A stretch of DNA of 64,000 bases from the NCBI GenBank assembly GCA_963575745.1, contig CAUYUJ010012714.1:350758-414757 (forward strand). The letters run 5' to 3'. The position numbers and the translations under genes are program-made. Positions 1 through 11,200 of the stretch are shown here, piece after piece (the first letter of the stretch is position 1; each line of letters starts with the position of its first letter). Below the pieces are notes generated by a model. That model ran no database searches and had not been told where the DNA came from. It saw nothing but the letters and a program-made list of their open reading frames with translations. The stretch comes from Prorocentrum cordatum (lineage: Eukaryota; Sar; Dinophyceae; Prorocentrales; Prorocentraceae).

Positions 1-330
1 GGGGAAGGAAGGACGAGGATGGAGGTGGATGGGGGGGGCGGGGGGTAGGTATGGGGAGCAGGAGGAAGTAGGGAATAAGGCGACGGAGGGAGGGGGACGC
101 TCAGGAGGAGGGGGGAGGGCGATCAGGATGGACGAGGAAGAAAGAGGGAACGGAGGGTTCAAGAGGGAGAAGGCGGTGGGGAAGAGCAGGAGGAGCAGGT
201 GGGAAGGGAGATAAGAATAGGGAGGTGGGATGGGTAATGCCAAGGAGGACATGGAAGAGGAAGTAATGATAGGAGGAAGATGAGGATACCGACATCGAGG
301 AGGAAGAAAAGGTTACGATACGATGCGGCT
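1..330. repeat. Purine-rich low-complexity DNA
   Basis: The plus strand is almost entirely G and A, with irregular GGA, GAGGAA and poly-G stretches. It reads as a degenerated GGA-type microsatellite. The open frames across it are Gly/Glu/Arg-rich on one strand and Ser/Pro/Leu-rich on the other, as expected of simple sequence and not of a gene. Confidence 0.8.
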
Positions 331-1100
331 CTGCGTCCAAGAGGAAAAAGCAGCAGCTGAAAAGAGGCAAGCTGGAAAGAGGCATGTTGTAAAGAGGCGC
401 AGCTCGGCGGTCAGCGATTGGCTCGGGCCGTCGTCCTCTGATTTTACCTGGATGTCCCAAGGCTGCGCCAAGTTTCGGAATACATCGTGGGAGCCTGGTA
501 CTGTAAACCGAGTGAAACAGACTTAGACTGGTCTTCCCACCGCCGCGGCTTGAACGCATATCCATGGCATTGTGACCCGTAACGAATGCTTACTGCATGG
601 AGGTACCCCTGACCTCGCCAAAGGAGGGCTTGCAGGGCTAACCTACGGGGCTCGTGTTTCGCGAAACGGCACGCATGGCCGCACCAGCTATACACGCGTT
701 GCAAGCACACGAAATCCCAAAAGGGCGGGGCCAAGCTTACTCAGATAATTTTGACGAGACGGTTGATCTGAGATGCATGGTCGCCCACGTAATCCTCCAA
801 GAAGTCCTCGAAATCGTCGTCCTCCTTCTCCTGACACTGATCCTCCTGGGTCATAGTCTTTGGGTTCTGAGGCGAATCGAGGTCCCCCCCCAGAGGTCTG
901 ACATGTCCTGGACCTAGTCATCTGGATCCATCGATGCATTCATCATGTTTTCGCGTGGCGTCGTCGGGAGAGGGGGGGCGGGTGGTGGGCTTCCGGGGTG
1001 GGTGGTCATTTTCTTGCAGAAAACTCTCCGTCCCATGCGGATCTGAACAACCCGAAGCTTCTGGAGGTAATCCTGAGTCCGGTGAACAGCCCCCGCGTGA
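331..1100. other. Intergenic stretch, nothing recognised
   Basis: Mixed-composition DNA with short overlapping frames on both strands and no motif I can assign. It may hold the eroded 3' end of the LINE that lies at higher coordinates on the minus strand, but I see no clear tail. Confidence 0.4.
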
Positions 1101-1289
1101 TTTGTCCGCGCTGGCAGTGCACGCCTGTGAAGGAGCCGCAAACATCTTGATATCGATCCAGCCTTGCTCGTGAGATGGCGTCGGTGACGGCTGAACGCGC
1201 ACCGGGCAGCGCGGATTCGACGGTCCACCTCCGTCGAAGCATTGCTGCCGAATTAGATCGGGTGGCCGAGCACCTTGATCCCCGACTCA

Positions 1290-2670
1290 CGGGCAGCGAA
1301 AAAAGAACCTTAAAGCACGGCGGGGCCTATTCAGGATGGCAGGGCTCGGCTTTCTTCTTTGGGGGCCGCGCTGCATGGAGCCGGGGGGGAAGGGGGGGCT
1401 GTTTCCAAACGTCCTGCATGGAAGGCGCAGACGGATCTTGGTATGTCGCCGCCCACGGCACATCGTGCAAATCGGCCCACCAGCCTGCGTCGCGGACAAG
1501 CGAACGTCAAGCGTCGGTCGCCTGGGCGATCATCGCCGCATTGACCTCGAAGATCCAGGATTTGTCAGCGAAGATCAAGTTGGGGAACAATCGAATGTTG
1601 CCGCCGTCGCATGTTTCTCTTCACGGGCGTAGTATCCACGTCCAGGACACGGAAGTCTTCGCGGTCGATCGGATCTTTCCATCCGGCTCGCCCACGCGAG
1701 GGAAGGAACGGCAGCGCCAAGGCGCGTTCCATGATGATGTCTCACATCCGCGGCCCGTCGGGGCCCCCAGGGAGATAGGGCGGGTCCTGGATATCCGCGT
1801 CAAGAAAAGATGCCTAGAGGGGCGGGGTCGGCCTCCACTTTTTCAAACTTCCCGAATCAGAGCTGCAGCCTGGATATCCGACGCGCCCGCGAGCTTGAAA
1901 GCGCGGCGCCACGCCCCATGGTCCACGCCATCGCATCACTTGTATAGATCGCCAGCCACCACGTGCAACGGGATCCGAAACGCCATCGCATTTCCAATTA
2001 GGATGCGGCGAACAAGCATCACTTCTCCAATCTGGTGGCCAGGGCGAAAAGCGAGCTGGTTCGGAGAGTCGGCCCGCTGGCCAAGTCCCGAGCTCGGGCG
2101 GGACCTCCACGCGCGCCTTCCACAGAACTGACGGCACCGCTACGCTATGGGACGCCACTTCTTAATCGATAACAGGTTAATCGTTTCTCAATCAGGTGGG
2201 CGCCGCGCTCGCCCCAGCCCGAAAGGGCGTCCATCGCGGGATCGCGAAGTCCCCGCAGCTCGAACAACCAGCCAGAATCTCGAACAAACATCCGAGGCGC
2301 CCTGAAACAATTCCACGGCCAACACTTCCCCCCTCGGACACGATTTACCCGGCTTCATCTCCAGGATGACCTGGCGGACCCTGGATGCCGCATTCGACCC
2401 CAGGGCCAATGAATCATCGCGAACCCATCGCCGGGTGGGCCAGTCAGGGATAGGGCGGACAACTCTAGAGCGATGCAGCTCGCTGGAAAAGTTCTCGCCA
2501 ATCTTCGCTATCATCGGGGTCCGAGGTGGGCGCGCCCTGTCCACTCGACATGCGGCCCTGCCAGGTGGGGGCCAGGGTGTTCTTCGCCGAGCGGCCCCGC
2601 GCCATGCGTCGCTCGCACTCGTGGTCGAACCTGGCGCGCCTGATCTGGCGTCGCGTCGCATCCCAACCAT
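1290..2670 (-). pseudogene. LINE-A reverse transcriptase remnant
   Basis: The minus strand near 2370-2300 encodes VRQVILEMKPGKSCP followed by a GEVLAVEL-like segment, matching the start of LINE RT domains (LRKLKPGKS..D.L.AE). Farther along, in other frames, come a phrase with PDWRS (about 2040) and a segment with LIFADKSWIF followed by NAAMIAQ (about 1580-1530), which resembles the FADD box. There the second catalytic Asp reads as Lys, although frame uncertainty weakens that statement. At least three frameshifts separate these pieces. Role in an intact element: target-primed reverse transcription. The assignment rests on motif order; the exact clade is not determined. Confidence 0.6.
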
Positions 2671-3438
2671 GCAGCGAAAATGTCTACGTTTAGGATATTC
2701 GGCATGCCGTCGTAAGCTCTGGATCTCCGCCAGTTGCTTCAGGATGACCCCAGGGCTTCCGAGGGGGCCTCAGAAGGTTCTGTCTCCCGAACTTGTCGGC
2801 AGCAGTAGCGGCGGCAGCGGCCGCGTCGGCGGGGGAAGGGAGGGGGCGTCCTCGGGCGTCAGCAATAAGGGGGCGGACGGGGGGATCGAGACCCCCGACC
2901 CCGTACCGATGGGTGCTCGTTGCCGTCTGGGGGGGGGGGGTCGTCGTCGGAGGGGGGGGGGGGTCGGGGGGGGCGATGTCGAGGTCCTTTGCGAGCGGGC
3001 AGAGAGCGGGAAATGGATCGGCGGTCCTCGAACAGGATCTAGGGGACTTTCAGCGGGGTGGCCGGGGTGTCCTACTCTCCCGATGGGGTGCCCCGGGAAT
3101 CCAGAAAGTCCTGCCGCCTCCAAGTGGGCCGTTCGGGCAAAGGTGCACGGGCGGCAGGTGGCGCGGGCGGGGCGTCGGGGGCACGCGTTTGCCCCCGCCG
3201 TCGCCGGGGGGCCGACGGCGGCGACCCCCTGGTCGCTGGCCTGGCATGTACGCCATTCAGGCAGACAAGCTTGATAGCGCACGCATGCGCGCTGCCAAGA
3301 AGACTGCAGGACACCCGCTAGATTCGGAGATCCCACCGGAGGCCCCACAAGATCTGCCGAACGCATCGGAAGCCCGAGACCATCTTGGTCTTCGCCCGGG
3401 GAGGGGATGAGTCTGATGTGGGGAAGGAGGGTGTCCTG

Positions 3439-4191
3439 TTACAGCAGCCAAATGAAAGCCTCGATCGGGGCCGACAGCCCCGCCGAACTGTCAGACTCTC
3501 TGCGCTCGTTGATGTGTAGGGGGCCCTCGGGTCCTGCGCATGCGGGGCCGCGCGCCTGCGCGATCGGGCGAGACTCCGCCGTCGGCCTCGCCGTCGGGGG
3601 AAATGGAAAGACCCGGCGAGCGCGCCCCAGGAGATCGCCCCGATTGCGTCTGCGAGACCTCGGAACATCATCGCAGACAGGCCCGCTCGGCAAGACCGAA
3701 AGGCTCAACGTCCCCGAAGAAAGCCGACATGACACGATCCGTGTCCAGGACGTCGTTCAGGGCGCGTCGATGCCCGGCAACGTCAGAGCATTCCCACTTG
3801 ATGAGTTTCAGGGGGAGCGGGTGCGTCATCACGTCCATCGCCCGGTTACCAGCGGGATCCGGGGCCCTGACTGGAGCTGCAACGTACCCCGCCGTCGCCG
3901 CCGTGAAAAAAAATCCACTCCGCACGTCAGGCAAGACGGCGAGAAACTCCGAGTGAGCATGTCGGCGACCTGCTTAAGGTTACGTCGCTGTCTAAGGTCA
4001 GGAACATGAGCGTAGCGGCCGCAACGGCAACAGTGAAACGTGTGTCCGGCCCGAAGTCCCAGATCGTTCATCACCAGGAGAAGTTCCCGACCTTTCCAGA
4101 CAAGCTTATCCAGACGGGGAGGATCACCAGGAGAACGGGCGCCGGAGCCTAAAAGGGGGGGGACAATCTCAGGATCAGCGACGGAGCCCAA
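3439..4191 (-). pseudogene. Candidate LINE-A endonuclease / pre-RT linker
   Basis: Minus-strand frames here include a segment with MDVMTHPLPLKLIKWECSD, in the place where LINE proteins pass from the APE-type endonuclease (SDH box) into the linker before RT. I cannot see the catalytic Asn/Glu/His residues of the endonuclease in one frame. A Cys-rich phrase (HTFHCCRCGRYAH, about 4040) lies upstream; it may be a zinc-binding remnant or chance. The assignment depends mainly on position between ORF1 and RT. Confidence 0.35.
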
Positions 4192-4678
4192 CTGCGGTTA
4201 GCGTCCATGCCTATGCTCACCTTCGCGTCACGCGAGACCAACAGGACTTGCTCACGGATCTCCGCGGGGCTTACACGCAGTAGCTCCCTATCCTTTGGAG
4301 GGTGTAGGTGGGATGGTCCCAGGTGTCCACGACATAATTCAAAATGACGGCACGCAGCGCCTACGTAGCGTGACCCATGACCAACGCTCCCAACCTCCCA
4401 GCCGCAGTCTCGATGGATGAATACCGGATTCTACCTGTCCTTGCCGCTTGGGGGGGCCTCGATCACACGATGACCATCGATATGCTCTGGAACCCCGGCA
4501 CTGCGTAGAGCAAAGCTTCCTTGCAGCAGGATCATGCACCAAGGAACATCTGTTTGTAGTCTCTCAGAAAGCGTGGCACCCCCTTCAGTGAGATAACTTT
4601 ACATGACAAAACAAGATGCATGAATGATCTAGAAATTGTCGCCGTCGCCATCTTCTAAGCGAGAGGGAGGGGTCCGCA

Positions 4679-5534
4679 TCAGGGGTCGTTCGCCGCCTCG
4701 GTATCAGGCAAGAGGGCCTCCAGCCGCAGGTCGAGGTTGATGTCGGCCAAGAGAACGACTGCCGTTGACGATACCTTCATCTTGTGCGAGACGCGGCAGC
4801 AGTCGTAAAGCTTGATCGGGCCTGCCAGGTGCTGACAGATTGGGGGGCGCGCTGGCAGGAAAAAGGCCTCGCCTCTGTCATTCTTGATGTCCAGGACTCC
4901 GCTGAAGCAGTGGTCCGCCTGGTTCGGGAAGCGCGCCTTCACCGCGGGCGTGGGCAATTGGACGGCCTTCACCTGCTGCTTCGAGACGCCGGTCTCCCGG
5001 CCCAATTTGTCGATGCCGTGCCACAGTTTAGAGCGCCCACTTGCGCGCAGATTGCACCGTCGAACTTCAGACCGTTCATGGTCTTCAGCATCTGCCGCAA
5101 ATGCTCCGAGCTCGCGAAGTGTACCCGAACCCTCTCGCAATAGGAACCTGTGGGGGCTTTCTCGTATGCGACCCTCTTACCAGCCATCTCGGTGCGCACC
5201 TGTTCGACCAGTTTCTCGCCCGACTCGTACCTAAAGCCTCCGATGCTGACAACCTTGCGCCTGCCCACCGGGATGAACGCCGCCGTCGAAGCTGACGACA
5301 AGGCAGCAGGCAGCGTAGCGGAGAAAGGCGCCGAACAAAAATGGGGCTGGCATAGCTCCTCCTCCTCGGACCGCCTCGATGGCGGTGTGACGTGTCTCGA
5401 AAGAAACTTGATTTCCCTCGATTGACGTAATCGAAGCCTTCACGGTCGTGAGCTCTGCCTGCGTATCTGTGATTTTGGTCTCCTGTGGTGCGGCCGCCTC
5501 CTCGATCATACCACCCCTTGCTCTCAAGGGGCAA
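4679..5534 (-). pseudogene. LINE-A ORF1 remnant, helical segment plus RRM-like domain
   Basis: Two overlapping minus-strand frames make up the ORF. The N-terminal piece (about 5527-5380) is Glu/Thr/Lys-rich with heptad-like spacing (KITDTQAELTTVKASITSIE), suggesting a coiled coil. The next piece (about 5301-4969) contains RKVVSIGGFRYESGEKLVEQ and, about 35 residues on, ERVRVHFASSEHLRQMLKTM, which have the form of RNP2- and RNP1-type strands of an RRM. ORF1 proteins of this kind bind element RNA. Frameshifts break the link between the pieces and with the C-terminal part (to 4679), so it is a pseudogene. The RRM assignment is by eye. Confidence 0.6.
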
Positions 5535-5909
5535 CCCTCCTCAGAAGACCGCGGGATTTCTCAGACGCCCTCCGGGCTTCTGAGAGGTGTCCGTGGTCTA
5601 TTTCGAAGACAGGGGGAACTTCTCAGAAGGCCGGCGGTCTTCTCACAACCCTCGAAGGCCCGCTCCTTCTGATTTCCCCCCGCGACTCCCGCCGACATCA
5701 TACTCATCCTGTCGACGTCAGTGCCCCCCTCGTCCTCCAAACGTGCAGGCAGTGGATCTGCAGCCGCTGCACCCGCCGGGGCCCCGAGCGCAGGGGGCAC
5801 CAGAGGAAGCCATCCGAGAATGTGCAAAGGGCGAGGGCTGGGCTCAACGAGCGAGGAGTGTGGAAAGGAGGCCGAACATCGGCACGGGGGCTCTCATCCC
5901 CAGAGTTGA

Positions 5910-5928
5910 CTTGAGCCAAAACGGGGTA
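5910..5928 (-). other. Eroded spliced-leader relic
   Basis: The minus strand reads TTTTGGCTCAAG exactly (the last 12 bases of the dinoflagellate spliced leader), preceded by TACCCCG where the leader has TAGCCA. A GT donor does not follow, so this is not an SL RNA gene. It is most simply the 5' end of a trans-spliced transcript that was reverse-transcribed into the genome. It lies about 380 bp upstream of LINE-A ORF1 in the same orientation. Confidence 0.55.
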
Positions 5929-5929
5929 G

Positions 5930-6300
5930 AGGAGGATGGGAAGGAGGAGCAGGAACGAGGACAGCCAGATGGGGAGTAGAAGGATGGAGGAGGGATGGTA
6001 GAGGAACGTGAGGCGACTGAGGAAGGACAGTACGTAAGGAAGGCAGGGTCGGACATGCAGCGGGAGGATTGATGAGGAAAGAGGTGGGTGGGGTGTACTA
6101 GGATAATTAGAGAGAGAGGGAGGGAGAGAGAGAGAGAGAAACAACACATAAAGACATACAGAGAAAAAGAGAGAGAGCGAACAAAAGAGACGATGGAGTG
6201 GGGAAGGAGGAGGGAAACAAGAAGGAGGGAGCAAGGCGAGAAGGGAGGGGGAAGGGAGGAGGGGGAGTACCACGAGGAGGAGGAGTGGGCACACCGACCA
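5930..6300. repeat. Purine-rich DNA with (GA)n
   Basis: Starts GGA-rich, passes through a clean (GA)n run near 6108-6142, then returns to GGA/GAGG. It lies immediately upstream, in element orientation, of the spliced-leader relic. No gene. Confidence 0.85.
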
Positions 6301-6625
6301 AAGCGCGAACAACGCATGCGCATGTCCAGCGACGCGCGACGATTGGCACAAAATTGGGCCACCCCGTGCATGACACCTCACAGAGACCACCCCGCCGTAC
6401 ACCGCGCAAGGTAACACAGACGCATCGCAGACAGAGGCCTGGCACGGAACAAAGCATCACAGATCAGCGTAGCACCGCGAAGTTCGACCAACAGCACATG
6501 TAAGGTTTAAACTGCGCGAAAATCGCCAGGCACGCACTCGTCTGTCAACATTGAGCTGGCACTGCTGTGAAAGCATGAGCCCTCAGGCAGACACGTCAAA
6601 CCAAGGACCAGGACGAAAGAGCCCT
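6301..6625. other. Nothing recognised
   Basis: Mixed-composition spacer between two simple-sequence blocks. Short open frames on both strands show no recognisable domain. Confidence 0.5.
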
Positions 6626-7195
6626 CCTCCTCCTCCTCCTCCTGATCCTCCTTCTCCTCCTTCTCCTCATCCTCTTCTTCCTCCTCCTCCTCCTCCTCCT
6701 CCTCCTCTTCCTACTCCTCCTCCTCCTCCTCCTCCTCCTCCTCCCCCTCCTCCTCCTCCTCCTCCTCATCCTCCTCCTCTTCCCCCTCCTCCTCCTCCTC
6801 CTCCTCCTCCTCCTCCTCCAACTTTTCGTTCTCCTCCCCCTCCTCCTCCTGCTCTCCGTCCACCGCGTCCTCCTTGTTTTCCATCCCTCCTGCCCACTCC
6901 TCCTGCCCCCGTTCCTGCTCCCCCTTCCTGGTCCTCATGCTTATCCGCCTTCAGCTATGCTGCATTATCGCCCGCTTCCTCCTCAACCTCCTAATCCCGC
7001 CAACTTTTTCTTTCTCCTCCTTCCTCGCCCTCCTGCGCATCATTCTCTTTTCCTCATCCACCGTTTCCCCATTGTTCTCCCTCCCTTCGTCCCCCCGCCC
7101 ATGCTCTTCCTCGGTTCCCCCCAGCCACTTCGACACTCATCCCCACTCCTTCCTCCTTTTCCTCCTCCTCCTCCTCCTCCTCCACAATTACTCAA
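6626..7195 (+). repeat. (TCC)n microsatellite array
   Basis: Nearly pure TCC/CTC from 6626 to about 6830, then interrupted C/T-rich sequence with TCC blocks to 7195. Predicted peptides are poly-Pro/Ser or poly-Glu and are not genes. Confidence 0.95.
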
Positions 7196-7294
7196 TATGA
7201 AAATACTCTCCCTCTTCCCCTGATGGCGTCCGGGTGATGGCCGCGCACCCTCCGCGTACTGTATTTTTACACACAGGATTCCCGGGAAATCCCG

Positions 7295-7500
7295 GGAAAC
7301 GACTCTCGCTGAGGCGCTGGCGTCATTTTTTCCCAAAATGCTGCTCTCGTTGAGGCGCCAGCCTCATTTCTGCTCCCGAATCGTTCCGAATCGTGCTCCC
7401 GCTGCAGCGTGGGCCTCATTTTCGGATCGGTGTTTGGCCTCCGTCGTTCAGGATGGCGTTCTCGCCCCAGCGCGGGCCTCTTTCTCGCGCGCCCATCCGC
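7295..7500. repeat. Degenerate short tandem repeat
   Basis: Four diverged copies of a segment of the form CTCTCG(T/C)TGAGGCGC..GCCTCATTT begin near 7302, 7342, 7393 and 7454, i.e. every 40-60 bp. The region also holds a short palindromic stretch with CCCGGGAAATCCCGGG near 7282. Confidence 0.5.
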
Positions 7501-7517
7501 CCGCCACCACCGCGCCG

Positions 7518-7838
7518 CACCACCACCACCACCACCACCACCCCACCACCACCACCACCACCACCACCACCACCACCACCACCACCACCACCACTCACCA
7601 CCACCACCACCACCACCACCACCACCACCACCACCACCACACCAGCACCAGCACCAGCACCAGTACCAACACCACCACCACCAGCACCACCCACCACCAC
7701 CAGCCACCACCCACCATCACCACCACCACCACCACACCACCACCACCACCACCACCACCACCACCACCACCACCACCACCACCACCACCACCACCACCAC
7801 CACCACCACCACCACCACCACAACCACAACCACGCACA
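7518..7838 (+). repeat. (CAC)n microsatellite array
   Basis: About 320 bp of CAC repeats with a few CAG/TAC interruptions near 7640-7720, giving poly-His, poly-Thr or poly-Pro in the three frames and poly-Val/Trp/Gly in the reverse frames. It ends in a short (CACG)n run near 7838-7858. Confidence 0.97.
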
Positions 7839-8001
7839 CACGCACGCACGCACGCACGTGCACCACCACCCACTACGCACGCGCGCGCGGAGCCACAGGT
7901 CCGCTACGACACGCGTCCGCGGATAGAGAACATCAGCGCCATGGTAAGGGATGGGAGGGAGGGGTAGGACGTCAGATATGACGCGAGCGCACCTAGCTTG
8001 T

Positions 8002-8235
8002 CCTCTTCCCCCTCCCCCTCCCCCTCCTCCTCCTCCTCCTCCTCCTCCTCCTCCTCCTCCACCACGTTACTCACCTCCTCCTCTTTTCTTCTCCTTCTTG
8101 ATCTTCCTCCGTCCTCATCCCCGTCATTCTGCCTTCCCCCCTCCTCTTTCGTCCGTCCCCGCCCCCCCCCCCCTTCCTACAGCTCCTCCCCCCCTCTTCC
8201 CCCCCTCCACCTTCCCCTGCTCCCCCCCCCATCAG
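8002..8235 (+). repeat. (TCC)n array and C-rich tail
   Basis: A TCC array at 8002-8062 runs into pyrimidine-rich DNA with several poly-C tracts up to about 8235. No gene. Confidence 0.9.
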
Positions 8236-11200
8236 GGAGCTGCGTCGACAACTTCTGGGTCAGCTTGTCCCGCAGGGAGCACTGGCACAGTTCGGTCTGA
8301 ATGTGGAGGCGGCCGTCCTGCCCACAAGAAGCCCAAAACGGGGAGGGTGAGACGAACCGAATGCTACGGCACTGCTGTGAGACGGGACCCCTGTCCACCG
8401 ATACGCCCCCCACACTGGTGTACCCCCTTTTGGGGCTAGACAGGGGAGGGGGGGGCGAGGAGGAAGGCGAAGACGGGGAGGAAGGCGAACCAGTTGAGGA
8501 GGAGGGGGAGGAGAATCTCTTGGTGGATGAAAATGCGTTTCCCTGACTAACGGCGCCTGTGCGCAACGCGCGCGCGTTGTCCGAGCCACCTAGGCTCGCG
8601 GTGTCGACGCCCAGGGTGTCGAAAATCTGGGTGCCGTGGTTGGTGCGGTTGTCGGCGGAACCGTGGACGAAGCCATGGCTGCCATCATGAACGGGCTCGC
8701 CATGACGAGACCGCATTTCTTGACCATCGTGGTTTTGACGGGGATCATGGGTGCCAGTACCGGAGGCCGAAGGGCCAACGCACAGTTCCTCGAGATTATG
8801 TTTTTGGACAGGTAGCTGGTTGGTATAGGCAAGGAAGGCGTCGTGGAAGGAGATGAAATCGCCGCGATCGCCATCAAGAAAAAGGGCCGCAGCTGAGAGG
8901 GATGGTTGGACGTCATGAGGCGTGGGGGGCGCGGGTCCTGACCCCCCCCGCCACCCTCAACGACGAAGCAATGGCGACCACATACTCGCAGTACTCCCAC
9001 ATCCGAAGGATAAGGGATCTGCAGGGGCTCCATCCCCAGAGGCTCTCGCACTGCATGCGGAGTGCTGCGCGCTCGCGTTCCATCTCATGCGGATCCATGA
9101 ATTAGGGTCCCTTCAACGCCGCCTCTCTAATGCCTACCCCGCCCGCCGCCACGCGCGTCCATTGAGGGCGACCGAAGCAACTCGCAGTGCTCATTATCAG
9201 GGATGCCGCTGGAAGTCCGGCAACGGAAAGGCTGCCTCAGCTGTGCGCTCGCGCAGCTGACGCGTTGCCCCATCCGGCGTTGCGCTGCGTCCAAATATTC
9301 GCTTCGGTAATGCATCCCAGGGCCCCATCTCTCGGATAAGTTTAAAACGCTGCGTCAGCGGGCTTCGCAGCCGTCGCAGGCGTGAGCGGGGGCAGCAGGC
9401 ATTGACAAAGCGAGCGATTTAACGAGACCGTCGCAGTTTGGGGCCGCCTCCCGCAGTTCGAGCAGGGCCACGGCGGCGTTGAAGATGACTTTGGGGAGCT
9501 TCTTGTGGCAAGGGGGGGCTGTCAGGTGCATCCACATGACCGACGCGCGCCTTGCGTTGTCTCGGGTGCAGGTAGTTGGTCGCAAGGGAACTGCTGGCGT
9601 CTGACTCACTGTCGACCCCTCTTTAAGCGCAACATGGGACATAAGGCAGATGTTCTTCCTCTAGCTCGGGGGCAGCAGCGCAAGGCCATCTTTTCAATGC
9701 CCCCGCGCCCCGCACATCGCGCGGCAGGTTGCCTCCTTGACGGGCGAGGCGCGTCCGGCGCCTCGATCGTGCAGCGGCGCGCGGCCGGGGCGCTCGCATG
9801 ACCGACGGCCGCGCTGCCTCCTCCAGCGCCCCCATAATTGAAGCGTGCCCATTTCGAACATGCGCAGTCCTGATCCAGACAGCCCCGCAGATTTCCTAGG
9901 CCCTGGGCCAGTGCACATCAGGAAGCGAGGTCGGCACGTCGGGCGCGCGAGCGCGAGGGTTGACGGGGCAGGGTCGGTCCGGGAGAACAACCGTGACGGG
10001 GGGCGCGCTGGTCGATCTAGTCGCCGATATCCTGCCAGCACTCGTGGCCAGCCATGGGGAACCTTCCCCAGCGGGAGCTTCCACGTGCTCGATGGCGCGC
10101 CGAGCGCGACGGGCACCTGAGCGAGGCGTGCCCGTCAGAGGCGGTTTGCCCATCATCTTGCGAAAACGGGGGGGGGGGGTCGCCGGGGGCCCCCGCGAGA
10201 CGCTGCGCCTCTCCATCGCCAGGTTGCGCGCCCCAGCGAAGACGAGACGGACCATCGCCGATGCACTGCTGGCGGGCGGAAGGCTCGCGGCTCGCGGGCG
10301 CAATCATTGGCCTCGAGGTCAATGAGCGCATCACGCATCACCTAGAGAGGGCGACGCCATTGGAGAGCTGACAATCGACGGCGGGACGGCGCCCTGAAGC
10401 GGGACATGCCGGGCGAGTAGGTCAGCTTCGGCAGCGCCGAGAGAGAAGAGCCCGGCGGGCTGCTCGACGCGCCAGCGGGCCCCGGAAGGGGCGCCGCCAG
10501 CTGCCATGGTAGAGGGCCATCTCGCATGTCATCTTCGATCGCCCACTCGGGTCTGGGATGCGCGGTCAGAAGCGGGTGGATGTCGCGACTGCGACATTGA
10601 CTTTGGTCGTGAATCGCCAGCGCCCAGGCAATGCAGCGCTCCGCGGCTTCGCCCGCCACAACCTCAGTCCCAACGTGCTCGATGTCCGTGTCGGCGGGCG
10701 ATCGAAGACGTGGATTCTCGAGTGCAGCTGGAAGCGCGCCATTGGCAATAAAGCTGCTGCTGCCGTGGTCAAGTATATCGGCCCGCGGAAATTCGCGACC
10801 TTGGTGCGTCGCTTCCTTGATGGACCGGAGTGGCTCCGCCGACGCCGCGCAGTTGCTGCCCGCGTAGGACTGCTGCCAAGGCGAAGTGGACGTGCGCGGG
10901 GGATCGCGCTAGCCAGCCTCTGATGCCCAAGTTCCCCCAGGCGAATGCGAGAGTAAATGGTGTCCTGAATGACTCGCGGCCAGGCCGAACACGCGCAAAC
11001 TGTGCACTGGCGCGCTCGCGGGACTCGGCAGTAGAACGACGCCATGCCTGGTCGCGCGCAGATGGTGCAAGTTGTCCGCGCTGGCGGGGGCTGGGGCCTT
11101 CTGCAGGCTCGAAAAGCGGCTCGCAAGAGGCGTGCTTCAGCACCCCGTCCAAGCTGCGACGGGAAATTCGGATCCAGGAAGGTCTCGGAAGCGGGCTGTC

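Larger units (their letters stand above)
1100..5930 (-). mobile_element. LINE-A: degenerate non-LTR retrotransposon
   Basis: On the minus strand the following appear in the order expected of a two-ORF LINE: a degraded spliced leader (5910-5928), an ORF1 with a hydrophilic helical stretch and an RRM-like domain (5527-4679), a region with a phrase typical of the endonuclease-to-RT linker (about 3870), and reverse transcriptase motifs (2650-1500). Reading frames change repeatedly and stops interrupt all parts, so it is dead. Boundaries are approximate because I found neither target-site duplications nor a clear 3' tail. The relative positions of ORF1 and RT fit one element better than separate fragments. 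Confidence 0.6.

Noticed and set aside
1175-2131. 318-codon plus-strand frame
   Set aside because: It is the antisense of the LINE-A reverse transcriptase remnant.
7338-7981. His-rich and Pro-rich proteins
   Set aside because: Pure translation of (CAC)n in different frames.
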